Of a stretch of DNA of 64,000 nucleotides, positions 1 to 9,147 are shown in pieces. Position 1 is the stretch's first letter. Each line of letters starts with the position of its first letter. Position numbers and translations under genes: made by a program. The notes under the pieces were generated by a model. The model saw nothing but the letters and a program-made list of their open reading frames with translations. It searched no databases and had not been told where the DNA came from. The stretch is from JABMOV01 sp964654545 (lineage in GTDB: Bacteria > Fidelibacterota > Marinisomatia > Marinisomatales > JABMOV01): contig CAZZIU010000004.1 in the NCBI GenBank assembly GCA_964654545.1, forward strand, positions 62,001-126,000, in the 5' to 3' direction.

Positions 1-879
1 AACAATTTTGTTTATCGTTTGGGTAAGATGGGTGTTGAGACTCATGTGATTCTTGGCAATCATGATATTTATCACAAGAACACCAATAGCATTAATGCAA
101 TGCATACGCTGTTTACGACTCTTGATGGTAAGTACGAACCGTGGATATATACTGATCCAACTGTTGTCAATTTTGATGGGTTGGACATACTATTCATTCC
201 TTGGATCACACCAGAGAAATCTGAGAAATCGATTCAGACGATTAAGGATACGAAGGCACAAGTTGCATTTGGTCATTTAGAGGTTCAGGGTTTTCTTATG
301 GCACCAGGTATGCAGCCCTCTTCTCATGGATTGTCTGCATCTCTGTTTGATAAGTTTGACATTGCTTGTTCTGGTCATTATCATCATCGATCAAATAATG
401 GCACACTTTTCTATCTGGGTTCTGCATATGAAATTACATGGGCAGATTATCAAGACGATAGAGGATTTCATATTTTTGATACTGATACACGAGAGTTGAC
501 GTTTATCAAAAATCCGAATCATATGTTTTATAAGATTTTTTATGATGACAAAGATAAGCAATTGGAAGATGTGATTCCTGCGAATCTATCACAGTATAAG
601 AATCGAATGGTAAAAGTAGTCGTAACCAATAAGACAAATCCATATTGGTTTGATATTATGTTGGACCATTTGTATAAATCCGATCCATATGATGTGACTA
701 TTGTAGAAGATCATAGTGAATATGATGTAGACGATGAAACTGTTTCCGTTGATCAGGCTGAAGATACGCTTACAATTCTTGGTAAGTTTATCGATACAAT
801 GGAAACAAATGTGCAGAAGGAAGAACTCAAGACATTATTTGGTGAGCTATATAGCGAGGCAATGACAGTTAATGATTAA
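1..879 (+). CDS. gp47: Recombination endonuclease subunit gp47-like (SbcD/Mre11), 5' partial
   Basis: Metallophosphoesterase subunit of the gp46/gp47 complex that resects DNA ends for recombination-dependent replication. The reading frame is open to the left edge, so the N-terminus lies outside the window; the first Met seen (position 19) is internal. The visible GNHD motif near the start, the GHLEVQG segment and the CSGHYHHR segment are metal-ligand motifs of the Mre11 family. The C-terminal third is the more variable capping and partner-binding part. The stop overlaps the start of the gp46 gene by 8 bases, which suggests coupled translation. The family call is firm and the missing N-terminus is the only gap. 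Confidence 0.93.
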   Translation, partial: NNFVYRLGKMGVETHVILGNHDIYHKNTNSINAMHTLFTTLDGKYEPWIYTDPTVVNFDGLDILFIPWITPEKSEKSIQTIKDTKAQVAFGHLEVQGFLMAPGMQPSSHGLSASLFDKFDIACSGHYHHRSNNGTLFYLGSAYEITWADYQDDRGFHIFDTDTRELTFIKNPNHMFYKIFYDDKDKQLEDVIPANLSQYKNRMVKVVVTNKTNPYWFDIMLDHLYKSDPYDVTIVEDHSEYDVDDETVSVDQAEDTLTILGKFIDTMETNVQKEELKTLFGELYSEAMTVND

Positions 880-2581
880 GTTTGAGAAAATTCGTTATAA
901 GAATTTTTTGTCATCGGGTAATAATTTTTCGGAAATTGATTTAGCCAAAGATGCAAGAACTCTTATTGTTGGTAAGAACGGGTCAGGCAAAAGCACATTG
1001 CTTGATGCGATTACCTTTGGTCTTTTTGGTAAACCATTCAGAAAGATTAACAAACCTCTATTGGTCAACACGGTAAATGATGGCGAGTGTTTGGTTGAAG
1101 TTGAATTTAGTATAGGCACTGCACAGTATAAAGTTCGACGAGGTATTAAGCCTGCGGTCTTTGAAGTGATTCATGATGGAAACACAATCGACCAAACCGC
1201 GAGCGCCAAAGACTTTCAGGAATACTTTGAGCATCAAATCCTACATCTCAATTTCAAATCGTTTACGCAAGCGGTGATTCTAGGTAGTGCCACATTTCTT
1301 CCATTTATGCAATTGCCGGCTGCACACAGAAGAGAAGTGATTGAAGACCTACTTGATATTCGCATCTTCTCTGGAATGAATGTGATTCTCAAAGAGAGAA
1401 TAGGGCAAGTAAAGACAAACATTTCTGAGAATGAACGAAACGTCGAGGTTGCAAACGAAAAGATTCAAATTCATCGAAAACATCTCAATAAGATACAAGA
1501 TGACAGAGAAGCAGTAATAACTGCAAAAGAAGCCGATATTTCAAATACCGCTATTACTATCGAAAATCATCAAGAAATAGTCAGCGAAAACAATAAGTTA
1601 ATCGACACGCTATCCGCTAAAATTGAGAATTTTGGAAAATTTGAAAAAACGAAGAATAAGATAGAAGGTCTGATCGATAAGATATTGGTCAAAGAAAAGA
1701 AGCTCAATAAAGAGATTGATTTCTATCAAAAGCATGATGAGTGCCCAACTTGTCAGCAAGATATTCAATCGGATTTTAAGTCTTCTATTATAGAAGACAA
1801 GAACAAGATGATAGAAGAAGTCACTTCTGGTATTGAAACGCTGAACACCAAACTTGAAAAAGTTACCGACAGCATTACCAAAATGACCACAATTAAAGAT
1901 CAAATCGTAAAGCTGGAAACGACGAGTAATAATTATTCGGGTGAAATCAAAACTCTTGAAATGTATATCGAGAAGATAAACCAAGAGATTGAGAACATGC
2001 GAGCAATCAATGAAGATTTTTCACAAGAACAGGAAGAACTAGAATGCCTCGAAAAGAGCATTCAGGAATACGAATCAGAAAAAGAAGAACTAATTACAGA
2101 CAATGAATTGTATAGTGTAGCTTCAGCATTGCTTAAAGATAATGGCATCAAGACTCTCATCATTAAACAGTATATTCCAGTTATTAATAAGCTCATTAAT
2201 CATTATCTTGCTTCAATGGATTTCTTTGTTAATTTTACACTTGATGAAAATTTCAATGAAACAATTAAGAGCCGACATCGTGATAGCTTTTCATACTACA
2301 ATTTTTCAGAGGGCGAAAAGAAACGAATTGATCTTGCTCTACTATTCACTTGGCGAACGATTGCGAAGCTCAAGAATTCGGTTAATACCAATTTGCTGAT
2401 CATGGATGAAGTATTCGATTCGAGTCTTGATAGCGAAGGTACAGAAGAGTTTTTTAAGATTCTATATTCTGTTCCAGAAGATTTGAACATCTTTATCATT
2501 TCGCACAAGGATGCATTGCAAGATAAATTCACTAATACGATTAGTGTTGAGAAGGTGAAAGGATTTAGTAAACTGACATGA
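872..2581 (+). CDS. gp46: Recombination endonuclease subunit gp46-like (SbcC/Rad50 ATPase)
   Basis: ABC-type ATPase partner of gp47 in DNA end processing. Visible parts in order are a Walker A GKNGSGKST at about residues 34-42, a long coiled coil, a zinc hook CPTC near residue 291, a second coiled coil, the ABC signature FSEGEKKR near 478 and a Walker B LLIMDEVFD near 510. At 569 residues it matches T4 gp46 (about 560). It overlaps gp47 upstream and shares an ATGA stop/start with the next gene. All catalytic motifs are intact. Confidence 0.96.
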   Translation: MIKFEKIRYKNFLSSGNNFSEIDLAKDARTLIVGKNGSGKSTLLDAITFGLFGKPFRKINKPLLVNTVNDGECLVEVEFSIGTAQYKVRRGIKPAVFEVIHDGNTIDQTASAKDFQEYFEHQILHLNFKSFTQAVILGSATFLPFMQLPAAHRREVIEDLLDIRIFSGMNVILKERIGQVKTNISENERNVEVANEKIQIHRKHLNKIQDDREAVITAKEADISNTAITIENHQEIVSENNKLIDTLSAKIENFGKFEKTKNKIEGLIDKILVKEKKLNKEIDFYQKHDECPTCQQDIQSDFKSSIIEDKNKMIEEVTSGIETLNTKLEKVTDSITKMTTIKDQIVKLETTSNNYSGEIKTLEMYIEKINQEIENMRAINEDFSQEQEELECLEKSIQEYESEKEELITDNELYSVASALLKDNGIKTLIIKQYIPVINKLINHYLASMDFFVNFTLDENFNETIKSRHRDSFSYYNFSEGEKKRIDLALLFTWRTIAKLKNSVNTNLLIMDEVFDSSLDSEGTEEFFKILYSVPEDLNIFIISHKDALQDKFTNTISVEKVKGFSKLT

Positions 2582-3687
2582 AAGATTGGCAACACGGATA
2601 TGAATTAGAATATTTGAAAGAGATTGAAAGTCGGTATTCGCTGTATAACCATCACTCGTGTTCTCCTTTTTCTGAAATGAAGAAGAATACAATTGCAAAG
2701 GATTTGCACGAAGGAAATCTTTTCATAGAAGAATATGGCATGTATGTAGAAAAGACTGCAAAGGTCGAATCTGCAATCAAGATGTTTGATGATGTCGTTA
2801 TTGGAAAAAAAGAAAAAGGTGACCGAATCATTACGCGATTTAGCTATGAATCCGAAAGATGGTGTCGCCGTAAACTATCGCAGCTTGAAGGTCCTTGTTG
2901 GTTGGAACTTTGGGCAGAAAATTTTGAAGCAAGGAGAATTGCCCAAGAGTGTGATTTTGTAGAAGTTGGAACAAAAGTTACGTCTTTCGGCGAACTGTTG
3001 GTTTGGCTGTTCAAAGACGCAGACAATCCTTTGTTTGAAAGGCAACATCCTCATGTGATGCCAGAAGAGTTTTACACGCTGAGAAAAGCTAGATTGTCTG
3101 AGATTCCGATTCAGCCTCTTATCGATTCGTTGGATCGTATTGATTTGGATTACACAGACCACTATTCAAATTATAACAAGAAGCATTCTTGGTCTGCTCT
3201 CTCGTTTCGTGGATATACAAATAATCCTGCATTCATCACTAAACCAGAAGAGATGAATAAGAAGTGGAAAGAAGAGCATAAGGATGTCGTGTTTGCTATG
3301 CAAGACACGCCATTGCGAGAAAAGTTCCCGGAACTTGAACCGGTTATAAATACGTTACCAGGTGAGAAGCATAGAATACGATTAATGAAACTTGTTCCGG
3401 GTGGTGGCGAACTACAAAGACACACCGATCAAGTAGACAAAGATTCTGGAATACGAAATGGTAAGATTATGCGATTTCATTTTCCATTGATTACTAACCA
3501 AAACGTGTCGTTTACAAATTGGCAAACAAATGGAGTGCCTACGCACGCAAACATGCAAGTTGGCGAGTGTTGGTATATTGATACAAGAAAACCCCATAGT
3601 GCTATTAATTCTGGAAACAAAGATAGAATACATCTGGTTGTTGACGTAGAAGCAAATGATACTTTGAGGGGACTGATAGGTGATTAG
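2578..3687 (+). CDS. GNAT-like domain fused to an Asp/Asn beta-hydroxylase-like 2-oxoglutarate oxygenase
   Basis: 369 residues. The C-terminal half resembles the aspartyl/asparaginyl beta-hydroxylase cupin family: a first histidine in RHTDQ (iron ligand pair H-x-D), then KPHSAINSG and RIHLVVDV with the distal histidine and the Arg that would bind 2-oxoglutarate. The first 150 residues look acetyltransferase-like, with the segment ENFEARRIAQECDFVEVG followed by SFGELL as in the C-terminal half of GNAT folds; this part is a weaker call. It starts inside the gp46 stop (ATGA) and is followed after 3 bases by a PLP enzyme, APS reductase and a DNA methylase. The substrate is unknown. It could hydroxylate protein, a free amino acid or modified DNA. 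Confidence 0.6.
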   Translation: MKDWQHGYELEYLKEIESRYSLYNHHSCSPFSEMKKNTIAKDLHEGNLFIEEYGMYVEKTAKVESAIKMFDDVVIGKKEKGDRIITRFSYESERWCRRKLSQLEGPCWLELWAENFEARRIAQECDFVEVGTKVTSFGELLVWLFKDADNPLFERQHPHVMPEEFYTLRKARLSEIPIQPLIDSLDRIDLDYTDHYSNYNKKHSWSALSFRGYTNNPAFITKPEEMNKKWKEEHKDVVFAMQDTPLREKFPELEPVINTLPGEKHRIRLMKLVPGGGELQRHTDQVDKDSGIRNGKIMRFHFPLITNQNVSFTNWQTNGVPTHANMQVGECWYIDTRKPHSAINSGNKDRIHLVVDVEANDTLRGLIGD

Positions 3688-3690
3688 ATT

Positions 3691-4473
3691 ATGTTATTTG
3701 ACGAGGCAGAAACTTATTTGAATAGAATTGGTGATTGGGTTGATCCAAATCCAGAACCAATCATTATGGAACACGAAGGCTTTGTTGTTGTTCGTGATGA
3801 CTTGCTTGGTGCTGGAACAAAAGTTCGTGGTCTTGACTATTTGATCGGTCATGCTCCAGAATACAAAAACATTAGAGAGTGGGTGTTTGGCTCTTGCCCT
3901 GCGACTGGTTATGCTCAGATTAGTCTGCCTACTGTATGCTCGCGTTACGATAAGCGTGCCGTTCTTTTTATGGCAAAAAGAGATCCAAAGAACTTTCATC
4001 CGTATCAAAAACTAGGCATTCGTGCAGGAACAGATTATCGGTGGGTGCCAAATGGTATGTTGAATGTGACTCAAGCCAGGGCGCGTGAATATGCAGAAGA
4101 GTCACCCGAAACGCGAAAAGTTTTACCTCTCGGTCTAGAGCATCCATATGTAACTGCATGTTTCATTAAGGTTGCACGTTCATTGCCCGAGCCAAAAGAG
4201 TTTTGGACTGTTGGTTCAAGTGGTTCATTAAATCGTGCGTTGCAATTAGCATGGCCAGATGCAGATGCTCATGTTGTTTCTGTCGGGCATAAGATGAAGG
4301 AACGCGAAATTGGTCGAGCGAAATATTATCGTTCAGATTTGAAATTTGATAAAGCAGTATTAGCAAAGGACGAACCACCCTTTCCCTCTGCACCCACTTA
4401 TGATGCAAAAGCATGGAAGTTTGTGCGCGAACATGCATCACCTGGTGCGTTGTTTTGGAATGTTGGTGCTTAA
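3691..4473 (+). CDS. PLP-dependent enzyme, fold type II (cysteine desulfhydrase / ACC deaminase-like)
   Basis: 260 residues. The segment VVRDDLLGAGTKVRGLDYL matches the VKRDD..GG.K.RKL signature of the tryptophan-synthase-beta superfamily, with Lys44 as the likely Schiff-base lysine. The downstream SCPATGYAQ and VGSSGSLNRAL fit the substrate and phosphate-binding loops. The protein is shorter than the usual 320-340 residues of D-cysteine desulfhydrase or ACC deaminase. The direct neighbour is an APS reductase, so a role in sulfide or cysteine chemistry is attractive, but amino-acid tailoring of DNA or of a small molecule is also possible. The fold assignment is moderately sure; the reaction is not known. 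Confidence 0.6.
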   Translation: MLFDEAETYLNRIGDWVDPNPEPIIMEHEGFVVVRDDLLGAGTKVRGLDYLIGHAPEYKNIREWVFGSCPATGYAQISLPTVCSRYDKRAVLFMAKRDPKNFHPYQKLGIRAGTDYRWVPNGMLNVTQARAREYAEESPETRKVLPLGLEHPYVTACFIKVARSLPEPKEFWTVGSSGSLNRALQLAWPDADAHVVSVGHKMKEREIGRAKYYRSDLKFDKAVLAKDEPPFPSAPTYDAKAWKFVREHASPGALFWNVGA

Positions 4474-4481
4474 TATTTATT

Positions 4482-5159
4482 GTGATTTCTGAGACTAAAG
4501 AATTCCTATATAGTACAATAAAAGAATATGAACATATTGCATTGTCGTGTTCTTTTGGTGCGGCTGAAGGCATGGTGATCATAGACTTATTGGATAGTCT
4601 TGATATTCATATTCCTATATTTGTGCTTGATACTGGAAGACTACCTCAGGAAACACACAATTTGATCGACCGTATACGAGATCGCTATGATGTCAATATC
4701 GACATGGTGTTTCCAAATTCAGATGAATTGTTTGATCTGGTTAAGACAAGGGGACCAAACTGTTTCTTCGATTCGGTTAGTAATCGCAAGCTCTGCTGTC
4801 ATGTGAGAAAAGTGGCACCACTAAAAAGGTACATGGAAAATAAAGGATATAAAGCATATATATCAGGAGTGCGAAAAGAACACAGCGAAGAAAGATCAAA
4901 AGCAGAACGCATCGAAAAACAAGCCGATGGTATGATCAAGATTAATCCACTATGCGACTGGACATACACTGACGTATGGGAATATGTAAATGCAAATAGC
5001 GTTCCAGTGAACAAATTACACACAATGGGATATGAGTCAGTTGGCTGTGCTCCATGTTCTCGACCGGGAAAAGGTCGAGACGGTCGTTGGTGGTGGGAAA
5101 ATTCAAATAAAGAATGTGGCATACATGATTATGGTCACACAGATGGGTCAGGCATATGA
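4482..5159 (+). CDS. cysH: Assimilatory APS (adenylyl-sulfate) reductase
   Basis: Reduces adenosine 5'-phosphosulfate to sulfite with an iron-sulfur cluster. Visible: PP-loop-derived SCSFGAAEG, VLDTGRLPQET, the CC pair in LCCHVRKVAPLKR, SGVRKEHSEERS, the second pair CAPC, and GRWWWE...KECGIH with the catalytic Cys near the C-terminus. The two Cys pairs are the cluster ligands that separate APS reductases from cluster-free PAPS reductases. I chose GTG at 4482 because the longer frame from 4413 would overlap the preceding gene by 61 bases and adds an unrelated Cys/Trp-rich stretch. About 225 residues, full length and apparently active. The ATGA overlap with the methylase gene implies one operon. 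Confidence 0.88.
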   Translation: MISETKEFLYSTIKEYEHIALSCSFGAAEGMVIIDLLDSLDIHIPIFVLDTGRLPQETHNLIDRIRDRYDVNIDMVFPNSDELFDLVKTRGPNCFFDSVSNRKLCCHVRKVAPLKRYMENKGYKAYISGVRKEHSEERSKAERIEKQADGMIKINPLCDWTYTDVWEYVNANSVPVNKLHTMGYESVGCAPCSRPGKGRDGRWWWENSNKECGIHDYGHTDGSGI

Positions 5160-6751
5160 AGCATTTTTATGAGCGAAACGACTATATACTCAATCATGAA
5201 ATCAATAAGAATTTTGAAGAGATTTTGTGGATGAATGATACGGAGTTTCGGCAATGGGTGATTGACATGCGAAAGGTGATTGCTTATGCTTGGGATGAGC
5301 TAGGCATTCCTCCTCGTGTTGGATTCAATGAAGATCAAATCATCGACCAGTTCAACAAACTTGATTCTTTTCCTGTTCACGGATTTGTACAGACTGATGA
5401 AGTGACTGGTGAAAAAGATGTTATTCGTAACACATCTGTTGTAGGTAATGCTGCCAATCAGTGGTTTCCTACAATGATGGCAACCAAGATCAATTATAAA
5501 AATTCTTCTGACGGGCTCTCGATCTACGATCATTTTGTGCGTGATGATTTGCTCGAAAAAGTGACTACTTACTCTCGTAGGCACTTCAAACGAGACAGTT
5601 TCTATCATTACTCGCTTCCAGTAAAGGCTCGCGATCAAGAAAATTTTGTGTTCTATGCTGAGACTGGAGCCGAGTGGATCGATCAATTCGAGAAGAATGA
5701 GCGTCAATATGAACGAAGTGATTATTGGCTTTGCCCGAAGAAAGAAGATGCTAAGTACACAGGTTACAACGAGAAACTAAAGAATCAGACATGGCTTACT
5801 CTTACTAAAGATGAAATTGAGAGCATAAATATACCTGAAAAATGTAAAACAAATGTTGATTATGACAAAAGCGAACTTTATCAGATAAGGTACTTCTCTT
5901 ATGGACAAAAACTCTTTCCCCTTGGACTCAAGGCCTTCCGAATCTCTTGGTGCCAATACGCAGTCAACTTCCCACCGCTCACCGCGAAGTATCTATATGA
6001 GACGTATACGGAGAGCTTGGTCCGAGAAAAAACAAAGTCGCACACAGAGAGTGATCGCATTGTTATTTATGATCCCAGTAGTGGTTGGGGTGGCCGTATT
6101 CTTGGCGCTATGTGCGTTCGCCCTGATCGCACTATTCATTATATCGGCACCGATCCTAATACTGACCATGTTATTGATGAGCGCAATGGGAGCAATTATA
6201 CAAAGTATGAAGACCTTGCAACTTTTTATAACGAAAAAACTTATCGAACTCAAGGACTATTCCCGAAAGTAAATACATATGAGCTATTTCAAGATGGCTC
6301 TGAAGTTATTTCACAGAATGAAAAGTTTCAAGAGTACAAAGGTAAAGTGGATCTGGTGTTCACTTCACCTCCATACTTTGCGAAAGAGGCGTACTCTCAA
6401 GACGAGACACAATCTTATAAAAAGTTTGGTGAGTATGATGAATGGCGAGATGGGTTTCTCGTTCCTACATTAGAGACGTGTGTTGAATGGTTGGCACATG
6501 AACGATATCTTTTGTGGAATATTTCAGATGTTAAGTTTGGTAAAGATATGTTGCCTCTTGCAGAAGATTCGCAGAAAATTCTTGAGTCTCTAGGTATGAA
6601 ATTTGTTAAGATATGGAAGATGTCGATGGCACAGATGCCTGGTGCAAACAGACTTGATCCCGACACAGGACTCCCAATGGCTAAATATTCCTGTAAGGTC
6701 AAAGACATTTGGCTGAAATACGAACCTATATTTGTATATTATAAACCATAG
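5156..6751 (+). CDS. DNA methyltransferase (N4-cytosine / N6-adenine type)
   Basis: 531 residues. The catalytic SPPY motif (VFTSPPYFAKEAY, near residue 403) and an upstream S-adenosylmethionine-binding region (DPSSGWGGRILGA, then YIGTDPN) place it among the amino-methyltransferases that modify exocyclic amines. The first 270 residues have no recognised domain and may hold target recognition. The order motif I before SPPY is typical of large phage and restriction methylases. It closes the overlapping block that begins with the gp46 gene. The base modified and the recognition site cannot be read from the sequence. Confidence 0.82.
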   Translation: MKHFYERNDYILNHEINKNFEEILWMNDTEFRQWVIDMRKVIAYAWDELGIPPRVGFNEDQIIDQFNKLDSFPVHGFVQTDEVTGEKDVIRNTSVVGNAANQWFPTMMATKINYKNSSDGLSIYDHFVRDDLLEKVTTYSRRHFKRDSFYHYSLPVKARDQENFVFYAETGAEWIDQFEKNERQYERSDYWLCPKKEDAKYTGYNEKLKNQTWLTLTKDEIESINIPEKCKTNVDYDKSELYQIRYFSYGQKLFPLGLKAFRISWCQYAVNFPPLTAKYLYETYTESLVREKTKSHTESDRIVIYDPSSGWGGRILGAMCVRPDRTIHYIGTDPNTDHVIDERNGSNYTKYEDLATFYNEKTYRTQGLFPKVNTYELFQDGSEVISQNEKFQEYKGKVDLVFTSPPYFAKEAYSQDETQSYKKFGEYDEWRDGFLVPTLETCVEWLAHERYLLWNISDVKFGKDMLPLAEDSQKILESLGMKFVKIWKMSMAQMPGANRLDPDTGLPMAKYSCKVKDIWLKYEPIFVYYKP

Positions 6752-6762
6752 GGGGATTCTAT

Positions 6763-7497
6763 TTGGGACGTAAAAATAGAAGGATGAAAATGAAGCAAGT
6801 CGAGCATCTAAAGTTAGTCGATGCTCAAATCATGGAAACAGACTTCAGAAAAGAAAGAAAGGTTGAACTCTCAGCAAGAAATCCCAAACAGCAAAGATTA
6901 ATAAATCTGTTAGAAAATCACAATAAGCATATTACGTTTGCAATAGGACCAGCTGGTACAGGCAAAACGCTAATCAGCACACTCTACGCAATTCGTAGCC
7001 TAAAAAATAAAACAACTCAAAAAATTGTAATAACTCGACCGGCAGTGAGTGTTGATGAACAACACGGATTTTTGCCGGGAACATTGGTAGAGAAGATGAG
7101 CCCGTGGACAAGACCAATGTTTGACATATTCGAGGAATACTATTCCCCGAGCGAAATCGGACAACTAATTAACGAAAATATAATTGAGATTGCTCCTCTT
7201 GCGTATATGCGCGGGCGAACATTCAAAAATTCTATAATTATTGCCGATGAGATGCAAAATGCAACTGATAATCAGATGAAAATGTTATTGACAAGAATAG
7301 GAGAAAATAGTAAGATTGTAGTTACTGGTGATCTTGACCAACACGATCGCGGGTACGACAATAATGGTTTAAAAATGTTTGTGGATCGTTTACATAAACG
7401 TAATAGTAAAATGATTGGAGTAGTAGAATTCTCAAAAACCGAAATTGAACGACATCCTGTTGTTGACGAGGTATTGAATCTATACGCTATGATCTAG
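6763..7497 (+). CDS. phoH: PhoH-like P-loop ATPase
   Basis: 244 residues, with Walker A GPAGTGKT at 62-69, ITRPAVS, the Walker B segment IIADEMQNAT and sensor TGDLDQHD: the complete PhoH signature. PhoH genes are very common in marine phages; the cellular family has RNA-related ATPase links and is often phosphate regulated, but the phage role is unsettled. I favour the TTG start at 6763 because GGGGGA lies 6 bases upstream, whereas the ATG at 6784 has its purine run directly against the codon. It stands next to a porin gene and in the same genome as PstS. Confidence 0.92.
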   Translation: MGRKNRRMKMKQVEHLKLVDAQIMETDFRKERKVELSARNPKQQRLINLLENHNKHITFAIGPAGTGKTLISTLYAIRSLKNKTTQKIVITRPAVSVDEQHGFLPGTLVEKMSPWTRPMFDIFEEYYSPSEIGQLINENIIEIAPLAYMRGRTFKNSIIIADEMQNATDNQMKMLLTRIGENSKIVVTGDLDQHDRGYDNNGLKMFVDRLHKRNSKMIGVVEFSKTEIERHPVVDEVLNLYAMI

Positions 7498-7520
7498 CAT
7501 AATAATTACAGGAATTTGTT

Positions 7521-7826
7521 ATGGTAAAAATGATTAAAAATTTGTATACCTTTATTGCGAGCAATGTAGAAACATATGGTAGTAATTATATGAACCGATT
7601 TATAGTTAGATCAGTTCCAGAATATAAAGAAAGGGAAAATAAGCACGGCCTGGCCAGCTGGCCAACTATGTGTTCGCATTGTGGTGATTTAATAAATTCT
7701 GGTGAAGTGTATGGCGCCGTCGATGATGTGTATCAACACGATTACAGAGACATGCATTTTGCTTGTTTGTTGAAAAATATAGAAAACGAAGAAATTAATT
7801 TAAATTCTGAACTAAACATATACTAA
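7521..7826 (+). CDS. Small putative zinc-binding protein
   Basis: 101 residues. The segment CSHCG in the middle and a later H..HFAC give a CxxC/HxxC pattern suited to one zinc ion. No family was recognised. It follows phoH after 23 bases and is followed by a gap of 89 bases that holds a weak hairpin and then the porin-like gene. The N-terminus is basic and hydrophobic (KNLYTFIASN) but is not a signal peptide. Confidence 0.6.
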   Translation: MVKMIKNLYTFIASNVETYGSNYMNRFIVRSVPEYKERENKHGLASWPTMCSHCGDLINSGEVYGAVDDVYQHDYRDMHFACLLKNIENEEINLNSELNIY

Positions 7827-7850
7827 ATAGAGTCTATCATCAATAAACTA

Positions 7851-7897
7851 AAGAGACATTGTGTTCCATTGTTGGGGCATGGTGTCTTTTTGGTATA
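7851..7897 (+). terminator. Possible hairpin terminator before the porin gene
   Basis: AAAGAGACATTGTG can pair with CATGGTGTCTTTTT about 20 bases later, with several G-U pairs, and the 3' arm ends in five T. The stem is imperfect, so the call is weak. Confidence 0.3.
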
Positions 7898-7915
7898 GGA
7901 GAAAAAGCATAAAAA

Positions 7916-9022
7916 ATGGGTAAATTTATTCGATTATTTGTAAGTGTAATTGTTATGACCTTTATGGCTACTGCCGCAACTGCGGACGTACCTGTATGGG
8001 AGAACGGAGACCGTTCATTTAGCATTGGTGGTGCTCTGCGTACTAGTGGAGTTGCCGATTTAGATGATGGTAAGGATTTTGACGTTCTTGTAGATAATGC
8101 AAGAATCAATACTTCAGCAAAACTAAACGACTCTATTGATGCCGTAGTAAGCATCGAAAAGCGAGATGGTGAAGATATAAATCTACTTGATGGTTTTGTC
8201 AATGTAAAGGTCGTTGACAAACTTCAGGTTAGAGGTGGTCGCTATAAGGTAGCCACCGATCGGAGCAATCTTGTATCACCATTTAATCAACTCGTTTGGA
8301 GTCCCGCTTCAGTCGTCAATCGCTACCCAGATACATATGACCGAAGAGCAGAGGGCATTTCTGCTTGGTCTAATCTTGGTAACCTCGGTGTATCTCCTTC
8401 TAACGATGGAGACCTAACACCTAAGTTCAAGTATTATCTTGGTGTGTTTACTGGAGTTAATAATAGTAACAACCCTATGGTAGCACTTCGAGGATCAGTT
8501 GATTTAGCTGATGTTGAGGGTGGTTATGATCTTGCTGGCACTTACTTTGGTCAGAAGGATATTTTTACACTAGGTGCCTCCTTTGCTAATCAGGAAAATG
8601 CATTTGGTGATGGAGACAATTTCACTGCATTTTCGTTTGATGTACTCTTTGAGCGAGACATCGAAGAGCTAAAGGGTACGCTTACACTTGGCGCATCTTT
8701 GAATGATTATGATCTAGATGATGCGTACTATACTGTAGGCAGCGATGTCCGCGATGGTCGCGGTTATATGATCGAAGCTGGATATATTCCATCTTCTATT
8801 GTAATTGCAAAGGGTACTCCACTTGAGGGTAGAATCCAGCCCAACTTTAGATTTCAGAATTTTAAGTTCGGTGGAGCACAAAAGGGACGAGAGCAGCAGT
8901 TTGATGGTGGCTTAAACTATATCATTTCGCCAACAATTGTGGCAAATGTGAATTATAGTCACAACAAGCTGAAAAAAGCTAAGTCTGAGGATATTACATT
9001 TGGTATTCGTTATAATTTCTAG
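7916..9022 (+). CDS. Outer-membrane porin-like beta-barrel protein
   Basis: 368 residues with a clear Sec signal peptide (basic start, hydrophobic core, likely cut after the ATAATADV region near residue 23). The rest is rich in alternating hydrophobic and polar strands and ends in GIRYNF; a C-terminal aromatic residue is the mark of proteins folded by the BAM machinery. Strand-like segments such as INTSAKLNDSIDAVVSIEK and QLVWSPASVVN resemble phosphate-selective porin O/P proteins, and a clearer member of that family lies at 27475. It would sit in the host outer membrane during infection. It ends at a strong terminator and lies next to phoH. Porin identity is likely; the solute is inferred. 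Confidence 0.72.
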   Translation: MGKFIRLFVSVIVMTFMATAATADVPVWENGDRSFSIGGALRTSGVADLDDGKDFDVLVDNARINTSAKLNDSIDAVVSIEKRDGEDINLLDGFVNVKVVDKLQVRGGRYKVATDRSNLVSPFNQLVWSPASVVNRYPDTYDRRAEGISAWSNLGNLGVSPSNDGDLTPKFKYYLGVFTGVNNSNNPMVALRGSVDLADVEGGYDLAGTYFGQKDIFTLGASFANQENAFGDGDNFTAFSFDVLFERDIEELKGTLTLGASLNDYDLDDAYYTVGSDVRDGRGYMIEAGYIPSSIVIAKGTPLEGRIQPNFRFQNFKFGGAQKGREQQFDGGLNYIISPTIVANVNYSHNKLKKAKSEDITFGIRYNF

Positions 9023-9060
9023 ATTCGACTATATAATATAACGCTGAACCCCCAAAGGAA

Positions 9061-9092
9061 GCCCCCAACCTGTAATGGGTTGGGGGTTTTTT
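9061..9092 (+). terminator. Rho-independent terminator after the porin-like gene
   Basis: Perfect 9-bp stem CCCCCAACC / GGTTGGGGG with a 7-base loop, followed by six T. Confidence 0.93.
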
Positions 9093-9097
9093 GCGTT

Positions 9098-9105
9098 TAT
9101 AAATA
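9098..9105 (+). promoter_or_regulatory. T4-type late promoter
   Basis: Perfect TATAAATA, immediately after the terminator and 42 bases before the ATG at 9148. Confidence 0.8.
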
Positions 9106-9147
9106 ATATGCAATCTGTGTAAAATATAACACGAAAGGGGCTTTGCT

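Noticed and set aside
4413..4481. N-terminal extension of the APS reductase frame
   Set aside because: It lies mostly inside the preceding gene and gives a Cys/Trp-rich stretch not found in the family; GTG 4482 is the better start.
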